Positions 1 through 6,177 of a DNA stretch of 6,177 nucleotides are shown here, piece after piece (position 1 is the stretch's first letter; each line of letters starts with the position of its first letter). The notes below the pieces were generated by a model. It was not told the DNA's origin and made no database searches. It was given only the letters and a program-made list of their open reading frames with translations. The translations under genes were made by a program, and so were the position numbers. Source of the stretch: Candidatus Dadabacteria bacterium (GTDB lineage: Bacteria > Bdellovibrionota_C > UBA2361 > J135); assembly GCA_003694225.1 (NCBI GenBank), contig RFKT01000025.1, positions 1 through 6,177 of the forward strand, written 5' to 3'.

Positions 1-1
1 A

Positions 2-379
2 GTTGTAATAGGCTCAGACTGCCCCCTATTATCCCTAGAGACGCTTCAATCTGCCATTGATAGCATAAATAGGGGAGAATCTGTCTTAGGGCCGGCTCTC
101 CAAGGCGGAATATACCTTTTTGGCGTTCCAAAAGGCGTCTATTTGGATTACAAAGATATCTTTTCAGGGGACAGTAAAGAAGCGTATCTTTTCTGTAACG
201 CTATGAGCAACGCCGGGAAAAAGGTCAATATACTTAACTTTTACCCCGATATTGATCTGCCGGAGGATGTAGAGCTTTTAGCTTCTCTACTTAAAGCAGC
301 CTCTTTGGGGAAGGGATGTGTGAAGCCTCTCTTTAGGATTCCACCAAATACACACCGAGTTCTTTCTAGCTCAAAATAA
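2..379 (+). CDS. DUF2064 / TIGR04282-type GT-A fold transferase, C-terminal part (5' end outside window)
   Basis: The reading frame is open from the left edge to a TAA stop and gives 125 visible residues; the start lies upstream of the window. The first visible residues, VVIGSDCP, match the conserved G(S/T)DCP segment of the DUF2064 family. These are GT-A Rossmann-like proteins often annotated as rSAM/selenodomain-associated transferase 1, of unproven substrate. About 20 residues later comes GPALQGGIYLFG, matching the family's GPA.DGGYYLIG block, and near the end DIDLPEDV (visible residues 83-90) matches DVDTPEDL. Two departures are visible: the usual Asp before the GG pair is Gln (residue 34), and the segment after it (IFSGDSKEAY) does not resemble the usual IPWST stretch. 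An internal TTG at 143 is not the true start, because homology continues upstream of it. The gene converges on the deaminase operon and has no visible functional link to it. The family call is by motif memory; the function is unknown. Confidence 0.72.
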   Translation, partial: VVIGSDCPLLSLETLQSAIDSINRGESVLGPALQGGIYLFGVPKGVYLDYKDIFSGDSKEAYLFCNAMSNAGKKVNILNFYPDIDLPEDVELLASLLKAASLGKGCVKPLFRIPPNTHRVLSSSK

Positions 380-383
380 CCAG

Positions 384-402
384 AAAAAGCTGTATAGCAA
401 CT
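384..402 (-). terminator. Possible weak intrinsic terminator of the ftsI-mraY-deaminase operon
   Basis: Read on the minus strand, 9 bases after the deaminase stop codon, the transcript can form a 5-bp stem AGUUG/CAGCU (one G-U pair) with a CUAUA loop. It is followed directly by a U run (stem plus run reads CAGCUUUUUC). It sits where the operon should end, in the short gap between two convergent genes. The stem is short and poor in GC, so efficiency is doubtful. A second small inverted repeat, CCTTA-ATC-TAAGG at 404-416, overlaps the deaminase stop and has no T run. Confidence 0.3.
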
Positions 403-410
403 GCCTTAAT

Positions 411-962
411 CTAAGGGTTGTAAATTACGCCGCCTCGTTCCTTATAACCTCTCAATACATCTTTTGCCCTCTCTCTACAAACGGGGCCTCTTATTTCAAT
501 GCCGTTTACGTTCAGTTCCTCTCTCCATCTCTCAGGCAAGATTCCCTCCCTAAATCCCGTCAATTTCTCAATATCACCCCGTTCAGCCCCGTACATAACT
601 TGGCTTAAGCCAGACCACAATATTGCCCCATAGCACATAGAACAGGGAAATGCTGATGTGGCAAGGCAAAGATCTCCTAATTCCCTTAAGTTCCAAGAGC
701 CTGCTTTTTTCTGGGCCAGTGCTATAGCAACGATTTCTCCATGAAGCAGAGACGAGTTGTTAAGAAGCACCAAATTAACCCCCACAGAAATTACTCTTCC
801 GCTCTCATCAAAGATAGCAGCGCCAAAAGGGCCTCCAGCGCCGTGTTCAAGACTGATTCTAGCCAGATCCAAAGCAACTCCCATCTTTTCATCGTCGGTT
901 CTATAGATTTCACTATAGTTACATGCTGATAACCAATCAGGCACTTCAAATCTTACTTCCAT
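411..962 (-). CDS. Zinc-dependent nucleobase/nucleoside deaminase, guanine deaminase-like (CMP/dCMP deaminase fold)
   Basis: This protein of 183 residues belongs to the cytidine deaminase-like superfamily, which removes the amino group of a base or nucleoside using a zinc-activated water. It contains a GGPFGAAI strand (residues 43-50) typical of guanine deaminase-like members. It has the zinc-ligand and proton-shuttle motif as HGE (His74, Glu76), and the second zinc motif PCSMC (Cys107, Cys110) followed by YGAILWSGL. All catalytic residues are present. The usual HAE alanine is replaced by Gly, as it is in yeast cytosine deaminase, so guanine, cytosine or another base could be the substrate. 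The TadA-type tRNA deaminases seem less likely because of the GGPFGA block. The ATG start lies 9 bases after the mraY stop and has a weak AGG ribosome site, so it is probably the last gene of the wall operon. A nucleotide-salvage role is inferred; a wall role is not shown. Confidence 0.85.
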   Translation of the reverse strand: MEVRFEVPDWLSACNYSEIYRTDDEKMGVALDLARISLEHGAGGPFGAAIFDESGRVISVGVNLVLLNNSSLLHGEIVAIALAQKKAGSWNLRELGDLCLATSAFPCSMCYGAILWSGLSQVMYGAERGDIEKLTGFREGILPERWREELNVNGIEIRGPVCRERAKDVLRGYKERGGVIYNP

Positions 963-973
963 ATTATCAACCT
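963..973 (-). promoter_or_regulatory. Weak ribosome binding site of the deaminase, overlapping the mraY stop
   Basis: On the minus strand the only purine-rich match before the deaminase ATG is TAGGTTGA. Its AGG lies 8 bases from the start codon and shares bases with the mraY TAG stop. The arrangement suggests translation of the deaminase is coupled to mraY. The Shine-Dalgarno match is weak. Confidence 0.4.
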
Positions 974-2045
974 ATCTTATCTTTAAGGTAGTCAAAGAAA
1001 AGATTGCCAGTACTATGGATATAATCCAAAACCTCACTATTATCTTCGGCTCCTTCCATCCCTTCTCTTCAAAATGGTGGTGAATCGGCGCCATTCTAAA
1101 AACACGCTTTCCGGTCAATTTAAAGGAATAGACCTGAATAATTACGGAAACAGCCTCAATAACAAAGACTCCCCCCGCTAATACAAGCACCAACTCCTGC
1201 TTGACCAGGACAGCCACTAAACCGAGGGTAGCTCCCAAAGAAAGCGCCCCTATATCTCCCATAAATATCTGAGCAGGGAATGTGTTATACCACAAAAATC
1301 CAAGCCCTGCAGCCACAATCGCCGAGAGGACTATAGTAAGCTCCCCTACTCCTGGGACATAAGGGATTGCAAGATACTGCGCAAGTTTGGAGTGACCTCC
1401 CAGATAGGCAAAGATAGCGTAAGTGGCAGCTACAGTCATCACCGGTCCTATAGCCAAACCATCAAGGCCGTCCGTTAAATTGACAGCGTTAGATGTGCCG
1501 ACAATAACCAACATAACAAACGGCACAAAAACCCATCCCATATCTACGAAGAGCCCCTTTAGGAATGGAAACCTAAGCTCTGTGGAAAAGCCGAGGTACA
1601 TAAGCCCGACTCCAACCAAAAAGGCAAAAAGCCCCTGCCAAAAAAGTTTCTGCCTTCCGGATATCCCTTTGCTGTCTTGAAGCAATACCTTTCTCCTGTC
1701 ATCAACGAAACCCAAAGCTGCGTATGCGGACATCGTGCCTATGGAAATCCATACATATCTATTTGTAAGATCGCAAAGAAGGATAACGGAAAAAATGACC
1801 GATAAGATTACAAGGAGGCCTCCCATTGTGGGTGTCCCAGCTTTAGTTTCATGACTTTTGGGCCCATCGTTTCTTATAGGCTGAGCGCCTCCCCTTTTGT
1901 TTAATATTCGAATAAATAAGGGCTGAAAGCAGAGGACGATAAGGAAAGAGATAATGAAAGCAAGCATAGCCCTAAAGGTAATATACCTAAATAGGTTAAA
2001 TATGCCGTACTGCTCATGAAGTGGATATAAGAGGTGATAGAGCAT
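972..2045 (-). CDS. mraY: Phospho-N-acetylmuramoyl-pentapeptide-transferase (lipid I synthase)
   Basis: This integral membrane enzyme transfers phospho-MurNAc-pentapeptide from UDP to undecaprenyl phosphate at the inner face of the cytoplasmic membrane, making lipid I. The length, 357 residues, is normal for the family (E. coli about 360). Signatures in order are RNDGPKSH (58-65) and GTPTMGG (70-76), the acidic pair in GFVDDRRK (Asp115, Asp116), NAVNLTDGLDGLA (186-198), the third essential acid in FMGDIG (Asp264), and MAPIHHHFE (318-325). About ten hydrophobic segments can be drawn, roughly at 22-44, 73-92, 97-113, 134-152, 170-186, 201-217, 236-253, 259-277, 285-305 and 336-355. The ATG start is supported by collinearity with known MraY N-termini (the YITFR block near residue 21). 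The ribosome site is only a weak GAAAG 7 bases upstream. The gene begins 28 bases after the murF stop. Nothing is missing, so the call is firm. Confidence 0.98.
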   Translation of the reverse strand: MLYHLLYPLHEQYGIFNLFRYITFRAMLAFIISFLIVLCFQPLFIRILNKRGGAQPIRNDGPKSHETKAGTPTMGGLLVILSVIFSVILLCDLTNRYVWISIGTMSAYAALGFVDDRRKVLLQDSKGISGRQKLFWQGLFAFLVGVGLMYLGFSTELRFPFLKGLFVDMGWVFVPFVMLVIVGTSNAVNLTDGLDGLAIGPVMTVAATYAIFAYLGGHSKLAQYLAIPYVPGVGELTIVLSAIVAAGLGFLWYNTFPAQIFMGDIGALSLGATLGLVAVLVKQELVLVLAGGVFVIEAVSVIIQVYSFKLTGKRVFRMAPIHHHFEEKGWKEPKIIVRFWIISIVLAIFSLTTLKIR

Positions 2046-2054
2046 TCTTAATCT

Positions 2055-2076
2055 TTCAATTTAACCATTCAATTTA
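2055..2076. repeat. Short direct repeat in the murF-mraY junction
   Basis: The 9-mer TTCAATTTA occurs twice, at 2055-2063 and 2068-2076, with a 13-base period (TAAATTGAA when read on the coding strand). The second copy contains the murF TAA stop and the first abuts the weak mraY ribosome site. It is probably a small local duplication in an AT-rich spacer; no function is evident. Confidence 0.45.
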
Positions 2077-3471
2077 TAAGTCATCCCTCAACATAGAGAC
2101 TACCCGATCTAGTCTCATTCCTCGAGAGCCTTTCACCAGCGCTATTTCAAACCCTTCTTCAAGCAAAGCATTGTACAGCTCTTCAATCGTGTCAACATGT
2201 AAAGAAGGCTTAAACTCTTTGGAGATAGCTTTAGAGTGCGTTCCAAATGTAAGTAGATAACCAGCATATGGATGTTGACAAAGCCATTTTCCAATCTCTT
2301 TGTGCATCTGTTCGCTCTTATCGCCTAGCTCAAGCATATCTCCCAAAACCGCAACAGTTTTTCTTCCCTCTCCAAGCTCACCCAAAATCCGTAATGATTC
2401 CTTAAGCGCTTCGGGGCTACTGTTATAAGAATCATCAAGCACTAAAGCGCCATTTGGTAAAACCAAAGGGTTAAGCCTTCCCTTCTCTGGCATAACAGAG
2501 AGTAAAGAATCACGAAGAGCAGTGAGATCTACTGAAGGAAATGCGGAGATCACCCCCATCAAGGCTGCCGCCACATTTATCCCGTTATGAGATCCGAGAA
2601 GCCGTGTCTTAAACGGCATTGTCTTTCCACATATTTCAATCTTGTGTATGTATCCATCAAGCCCGCACGATTGGCTATCTACAAGCCTTACAGTGCTCCC
2701 TTCTCTCGTTCCGAACCATTTAAGGGTAACGGTTTCAGGGACTGCCTTCAAAGCAGCCTCTTTAAGCTCCGGGTTGTCATTTAAGACAGCTCCTACTCCC
2801 CCCTTAGAAATCCCCCCCAATAGTTCGCACTTTGCGTCTGCCACCTCTTTTAGAGAGCTAAAAAACTCCATATGGACAGGAGCTATACCCGTAATTATGC
2901 CAACATCTGGCTTAATAAGATCAGCAAGCCGGGCAATTTCACCTTTGTGGTTCATACCAACCTCAAGCACACCCCACATATCATCTTCTGCAAGGGAACA
3001 GAGCGTATAAGGAACTCCTATATGATTATTAAAAGAACCCTCCGAGAATCCTCCCTTGCCGATAGGAGAGAGAAGGGCCGCAAGGATCCTTTTGGTGGTC
3101 GTTTTCCCAAGAGAGCCTGTAACAGCTATAAGCCGTGCAGAGATTTGGTCTCTCCACCATTTCGACAGCTTCCAAAAGGCTTCCAATGTGTCATCAACAG
3201 CAACAACCCTGTCTTTAAATTCAAATGAATCTAGCAGCGCTTTATCATTGGCAATTTTGCGGTGGACAAGCGCCAAAGATGCCCCATTTCCAAAGGCAGA
3301 AGGGAGAAACTCCTCCCCGCTACGTTTCCCCTTAAGGGCAATAAATAGATTGCCTTCGGTTAGTCTCCGGGAATCAAAATGCACCCCCAAAAATCTCCTT
3401 GAGAGCCCGTCTGAGGTAGCCGATCCGGATAAAAGGCTCACTAAAAGCTCTTTGTCTCCACATACAGCCAT
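2074..3471 (-). CDS. murF: UDP-N-acetylmuramoyl-tripeptide--D-alanyl-D-alanine ligase
   Basis: This cytoplasmic ATP-dependent Mur ligase adds D-Ala-D-Ala to UDP-MurNAc-tripeptide, giving the pentapeptide that MraY uses. Its 465 residues are typical. The N-terminal substrate domain has FDSR (32-35) and GNLFIALKG (40-48). The central ATPase domain has the P-loop TGSLGKTTTK (118-127, Lys123), NNHIGVP (148-154), LEVGMNHKGEI (169-179), the APVHMEFF site (His200) and ADAKCELL, whose Lys214 matches the carbamylated lysine of Mur ligases. The C-terminal domain has DDSYNSSPEAL (346-356), LGDMLELGDKSEQMH (376-390) and VKGSRGMRLD (446-455). The LGDMLELG and KGSR blocks separate MurF from MurC, MurD and MurE. 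Minor oddities are Leu121 in the P-loop and NSSP where NANP is usual. The ATG start has a good AAGGAG site and lies 33 bases after murE. Confidence 0.97.
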   Translation of the reverse strand: MAVCGDKELLVSLLSGSATSDGLSRRFLGVHFDSRRLTEGNLFIALKGKRSGEEFLPSAFGNGASLALVHRKIANDKALLDSFEFKDRVVAVDDTLEAFWKLSKWWRDQISARLIAVTGSLGKTTTKRILAALLSPIGKGGFSEGSFNNHIGVPYTLCSLAEDDMWGVLEVGMNHKGEIARLADLIKPDVGIITGIAPVHMEFFSSLKEVADAKCELLGGISKGGVGAVLNDNPELKEAALKAVPETVTLKWFGTREGSTVRLVDSQSCGLDGYIHKIEICGKTMPFKTRLLGSHNGINVAAALMGVISAFPSVDLTALRDSLLSVMPEKGRLNPLVLPNGALVLDDSYNSSPEALKESLRILGELGEGRKTVAVLGDMLELGDKSEQMHKEIGKWLCQHPYAGYLLTFGTHSKAISKEFKPSLHVDTIEELYNALLEEGFEIALVKGSRGMRLDRVVSMLRDDL

Positions 3472-3482
3472 ACCAAAGCTAT

Positions 3483-3488
3483 CTCCTT
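3483..3488 (-). promoter_or_regulatory. Ribosome binding site of murF (AAGGAG)
   Basis: The minus strand reads AAGGAG here, 11 bases before the murF ATG at 3471. It is the only strong Shine-Dalgarno match among the internal starts of this operon and it supports the chosen start. The spacing is slightly long. It sits in the widest gap of the operon (33 bases). Confidence 0.75.
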
Positions 3489-3504
3489 AAGTAAAAACGC
3501 CCCT

Positions 3505-5058
3505 TTACTGGGACAATCCTTTCCTTTTCACTTCATTATCAAACACTTTTAAAAGCTCTTCCCTGTCAGAAAAGTGTAACTTCTTTTTACCTACAATCTG
3601 ATAATCTTCATGCCCTTTTCCGGCAATCAATATGCACCCTCCGGATTTTATTCCATCGATTACAGCTTCCTTAATAGCTTCTCTTCTGTCAGGAACTACT
3701 CTGCACCTTGCCTTATTTGGAACACCTTTCAATATGCCAGCAATAATTTCCATAGGGTCTTCACCCCTAGGATTGTCGCTTGTGATATAAACCTTATCAG
3801 CCAACCTTGATGCAACCTCTCCCATCAAAGCCCTCTTTCCCATGTCTCTCTCTCCGCCACACCCAAATACTGCTATAAGCCTCTCTTCCTCTCCAATATA
3901 TTCCCTTAAGCCCCTCAATGCTCCTTCCAATGCAGAAGGAGTGTGGCTATAATCGATATAAGCAGAGAACCCATCTTCTTCTATCACAGCCTCAAGCCTT
4001 CCGGGGGGAAGGCGCAATTCCTCTAAGTGAGGTAGCAGCTCCTCCACTGAGCTTCCCAAAGCCACACAGGCTAAAATAGCGGCAGCTAAATTGTATAAAT
4101 TATATCCTCCGATAAAAGAAAGCCTTGCAGAGTATGGGACGGCTTTATATCGAAACTGAAAGATCCTCTCTTTAGAAAAAGTATTAATGTCAAAGGAAAG
4201 ATCCAGGTCTTCCCCGTAAGCCCCGTACCGGGAAACCCTCTCTCCCATTTTACAAAGCCTCATATAAAATTCAGATCCCACCTCGCAATCTCCGTTTATA
4301 ACGGCGGATCTGCCTGGTTTAGGGGATTTGGCTAAGAGATCAAATATCTTCCATTTAGCCATCTTATATTCTTCAAAAGAGCTATGGTAATCTAGATGAT
4401 CACGGGAAAGGTTAGTATAGACAGCCACATCAATCTCTACATGATCAGCTCTACTCTGGGTCAATCCGTGAGAAGATATCTCCATAGAACATGCATTACA
4501 TCCGCGATCAAGCGACTTTCTAAGAAACCAGTGAATTGTTGCCGCATCGGGGGTTGTAAGGGAAGCCGGGGTGTGCTCTTCAGGCATATCCATGCCAACA
4601 GTCCCGATTCGCGAGCATTTAACACCCACGGAGTTAAGGAGCTTTTCCGAAAACCAGCAGGTTGTAGTCTTTCCATTTGTCCCTGTAACGCCAATTATAC
4701 GGAGAGATGACGAGGGGCTTCCGAAACTGAGAGAACACAACAGGCTATATGCCCACTTAGTATCAGGCACAACAATCAGAGGGCATTCAATGTCTGGCAG
4801 CGATCTTCCCCTTTCTACCAGTATAGCGGAGCATCCGTTCGCTACCGCTTCGGTAATAAAATTATGGCCATCAACAGTATTTCCCCTAATAGCGACAAAT
4901 AGGGTTCCAGGCTTAGCTAGTCTACTATCTCTGGTAATGGATGAAATGTGTTCCTTAGGCAGGCAAGCGGCCTTTCCTTTTACTAAGTGAGGGATTTCAT
5001 CCAATGTCAAATTTAATGGCGGGCAATTTATGCAATCCAATAAAGGGTCAGATTCCAT
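3505..5058 (-). CDS. murE: UDP-N-acetylmuramoyl-L-alanyl-D-glutamate--2,6-diaminopimelate ligase
   Basis: This cytoplasmic ATP-dependent ligase adds the third amino acid to UDP-MurNAc-L-Ala-D-Glu. In the 517 residues, the N-terminal UDP-binding domain shows TRDSR (42-46) and GTLFVAIRGNTVDGH (51-65). The ATPase domain has P-loop GVTGTNGKTTT (123-133, Lys130), TTPDA (168-172), EISSHGL (193-199), HLDYH (221-225) and the probable carbamylated Lys235 in YKMAKWK. The C-terminal domain has PPGRLE (351-356), DYSHTP (369-374), FGCGGERD (398-405), DNPRGEDP (428-435) and AGKGHEDYQ (479-487). DNPR is the recognised meso-DAP specificity motif; lysine-adding enzymes differ there, so meso-DAP is inferred. 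The ATG start is 11 bases after the ftsI stop with no clear Shine-Dalgarno, suggesting coupled translation. The N-terminus runs about 15-20 residues beyond some homologues and has two Cys (9 and 12), so a slightly later start is possible. Confidence 0.97.
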   Translation of the reverse strand: MESDPLLDCINCPPLNLTLDEIPHLVKGKAACLPKEHISSITRDSRLAKPGTLFVAIRGNTVDGHNFITEAVANGCSAILVERGRSLPDIECPLIVVPDTKWAYSLLCSLSFGSPSSSLRIIGVTGTNGKTTTCWFSEKLLNSVGVKCSRIGTVGMDMPEEHTPASLTTPDAATIHWFLRKSLDRGCNACSMEISSHGLTQSRADHVEIDVAVYTNLSRDHLDYHSSFEEYKMAKWKIFDLLAKSPKPGRSAVINGDCEVGSEFYMRLCKMGERVSRYGAYGEDLDLSFDINTFSKERIFQFRYKAVPYSARLSFIGGYNLYNLAAAILACVALGSSVEELLPHLEELRLPPGRLEAVIEEDGFSAYIDYSHTPSALEGALRGLREYIGEEERLIAVFGCGGERDMGKRALMGEVASRLADKVYITSDNPRGEDPMEIIAGILKGVPNKARCRVVPDRREAIKEAVIDGIKSGGCILIAGKGHEDYQIVGKKKLHFSDREELLKVFDNEVKRKGLSQ

Positions 5059-5069
5059 GATATACTGGG

Positions 5070-6176
5070 CTATGTTTGGTGCTTCTTATCTTGTTTTAAG
5101 CCAGCCATATACTCTATATCATCCCTGACCCCTGATCCAGCCTGCATTCCAAGATAATTTAGAGTCCGTATCATTATCCTCCGAAAAACAGGTGCTGCGA
5201 CAGTGCCGCCAAATATAGACCCTCCCTTAGGCTCATCAATTATAACGATAAGAGAAAGGGTTCTGTGCACCCCTATGGGAGATCCATCCACAAAGCCCAC
5301 AAAGGAGGCCACATACCGATCCTTTGAATAACCAACTCCATTTTTTTTCGGCTTTTGCGCTGTGCCTGTCTTTCCACTAACCCTTACTCCCTTGATATAC
5401 GCTCTTTTCCCTGTCCCCCTTGCATCTTCCACAACGCTCATTAACATTGCTTGCACTTTCCTCGCTGTCTGCGGTGACACAACGCGAGTATATGTTATAG
5501 TACCGTTGGGGGGTTTGACGAGAGATAAAGAAGGCATAAGGCCATCGTTTGCAATGGCGGAGATAGCTCTTACCATCTGAAACGGAGTGACGGCTATACC
5601 TTGTCCGAATGAGTGGGTTGCAACATCAATCTTAGCCCATCTGTTTACAGGTCTCAAAATGCCTCGGCTTTCACCAGGAATGCCCGTTCCTGAAAATTCA
5701 CCAAAGCCAAACTTCTTGAGATAATTGTAGAGTGCCTCTTCGCCAAGCCTTACGCCTATCTTTGCTATACCGATATTGGAGGATTCAATTACGACCCTGC
5801 GGAAAGGAACTACAGAGATAGGATGGACATCTCTAATAATTTTCCGTCCGAAGCGGTATCTACCCTCTTCACAGTTAATGAGCTCATCTTCCTTCACGAC
5901 TCCTTTTTCAATAGCGGCGGCAGCTACTATAGGCTTTAAGGTTGAGCCTGGCTCATACACAAGTTGCGCTGCCGCATTGATCATACTCCTGGGATCTGGG
6001 ATCCTACCCTTATTAAAGTCGACAAAAGGAGTTTGGCTGACTCCCAATACCTCCCCCGTCTCAGAGTCGACCATAACCGCAACCCCCCTTAAGGCGTGAG
6101 CGTCTAGAACTCCCCTTTCAAGTTCTTCGTCCATAATAAGCTGTATATAGGAATCTATTGTAAGGCTAACAGGTGC
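5070..6176 (-). CDS. ftsI: Septal peptidoglycan transpeptidase FtsI (class B PBP3), C-terminal part (5' end outside window)
   Basis: The frame is open to the right edge, so the N-terminal membrane anchor and most of the dimerisation domain lie beyond the window; 368 residues are visible. They begin with LTIDSYIQ, the conserved lead-in to the class B PBP transpeptidase domain. They then show AVMVDSETGEVL (visible 33-44), the active-site STLK (Ser78, Lys81; codons at 5934-5945) within YEPGSTLKP, the second motif SSN (132-134), FGFGEFSGTGIPGE, the FGQGI/TPFQM block and the third motif KTGTAQ (269-274). All three catalytic motifs are intact. The protein ends about 55 residues after the last conserved transpeptidase block, with a charged tail (KQDKKHQT) and no room for PASTA domains. 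This separates it from SpoVD-type or Gram-positive PASTA-bearing PBPs. Position directly before murE is the standard ftsI place in dcw clusters. An internal Met at 6134 is not the start. Confidence 0.93.
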   Translation of the reverse strand, partial: APVSLTIDSYIQLIMDEELERGVLDAHALRGVAVMVDSETGEVLGVSQTPFVDFNKGRIPDPRSMINAAAQLVYEPGSTLKPIVAAAAIEKGVVKEDELINCEEGRYRFGRKIIRDVHPISVVPFRRVVIESSNIGIAKIGVRLGEEALYNYLKKFGFGEFSGTGIPGESRGILRPVNRWAKIDVATHSFGQGIAVTPFQMVRAISAIANDGLMPSLSLVKPPNGTITYTRVVSPQTARKVQAMLMSVVEDARGTGKRAYIKGVRVSGKTGTAQKPKKNGVGYSKDRYVASFVGFVDGSPIGVHRTLSLIVIIDEPKGGSIFGGTVAAPVFRRIMIRTLNYLGMQAGSGVRDDIEYMAGLKQDKKHQT

Positions 6177-6177
6177 A

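Noticed and set aside
143..379. Complete small gene starting at TTG 143 on the plus strand
   Set aside because: The same frame stays open to the window edge and the upstream residues carry the GSDCP and QGGIYLFG family motifs, so this is only the tail of a larger truncated gene.
404..416. Inverted repeat CCTTA-ATC-TAAGG as an operator or terminator
   Set aside because: The stem is only 5 bp with a 3-base loop and no T run, and it overlaps the deaminase stop codon. It could easily occur by chance.
741..929. Small plus-strand open frame opposite the deaminase
   Set aside because: Its ATG is the complement of the His codon of the HGE motif. The product is low in recognisable features and lies wholly inside a well-supported gene.
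2642..3490. Overlapping plus-strand open frames opposite murF, up to 144 codons
   Set aside because: They are antisense to conserved MurF motifs, overlap each other in different frames and show no family resemblance. They are explained as coding shadows.
4396..4990. Plus-strand open frames and a minus-strand out-of-frame open frame (4461-4694) within murE
   Set aside because: All lie within the MurE ATPase and N-terminal domains and show no independent motifs.
5362..6099. Plus-strand open frames opposite ftsI
   Set aside because: They mirror the conserved transpeptidase coding sequence and give hydrophobic or Ser/Thr-rich products typical of antisense frames.
1..6177. Defence, mobile-element, CRISPR, RNA-gene or other undescribed system
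   Set aside because: Every part of the window is accounted for by recognisable genes with short spacers. I saw no terminal inverted repeats, repeat arrays, tRNA-like folds or transposase/integrase motifs.

Overview
This window is a compact, fully coding stretch of a bacterial chromosome. It is dominated by part of the division and cell wall (dcw/mra) cluster. Five genes lie head to tail on the minus strand. In transcription order they are ftsI (its 5' part runs off the right edge of the window), murE, murF, mraY and a small zinc-dependent nucleobase/nucleoside deaminase. Gaps between them are 9 to 33 bases, so they very likely form one operon whose promoter is outside the window. A sixth, 5'-truncated gene enters from the left on the plus strand. 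It looks like the C-terminal part of a DUF2064 (TIGR04282-type) GT-A fold transferase, and it converges on the deaminase with about 31 bases between the two stop codons.

The wall genes cover consecutive biochemical steps. MurE adds the third stem residue to UDP-MurNAc-dipeptide; its DNPR motif points to meso-diaminopimelate. MurF adds D-Ala-D-Ala. MraY transfers the phospho-MurNAc-pentapeptide to undecaprenyl phosphate to make lipid I. FtsI cross-links the finished strands at the septum. Key catalytic motifs are intact in all four and nothing looks degraded.

The organism is a bacterium with meso-DAP peptidoglycan and moderate, slightly AT-leaning base composition. From memory, the MraY N-terminus (MLYHLLYPL..., YITFR) and C-terminus (TLKIR) resemble those of diderm groups such as the former Deltaproteobacteria. 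That is a weak inference and I cannot name a taxon.

The order ftsI-murE-murF-mraY is the classical one. What departs from it is the position after mraY: murD, ftsW and murG would usually follow, but here there is a deaminase with an HGE rather than HAE zinc motif, and then a convergent gene. I see no mobile element, CRISPR array, RNA gene or defence system, and no convincing sign of an undescribed system. The points worth a second look are the cluster break, the deaminase and the divergent DUF2064 protein.
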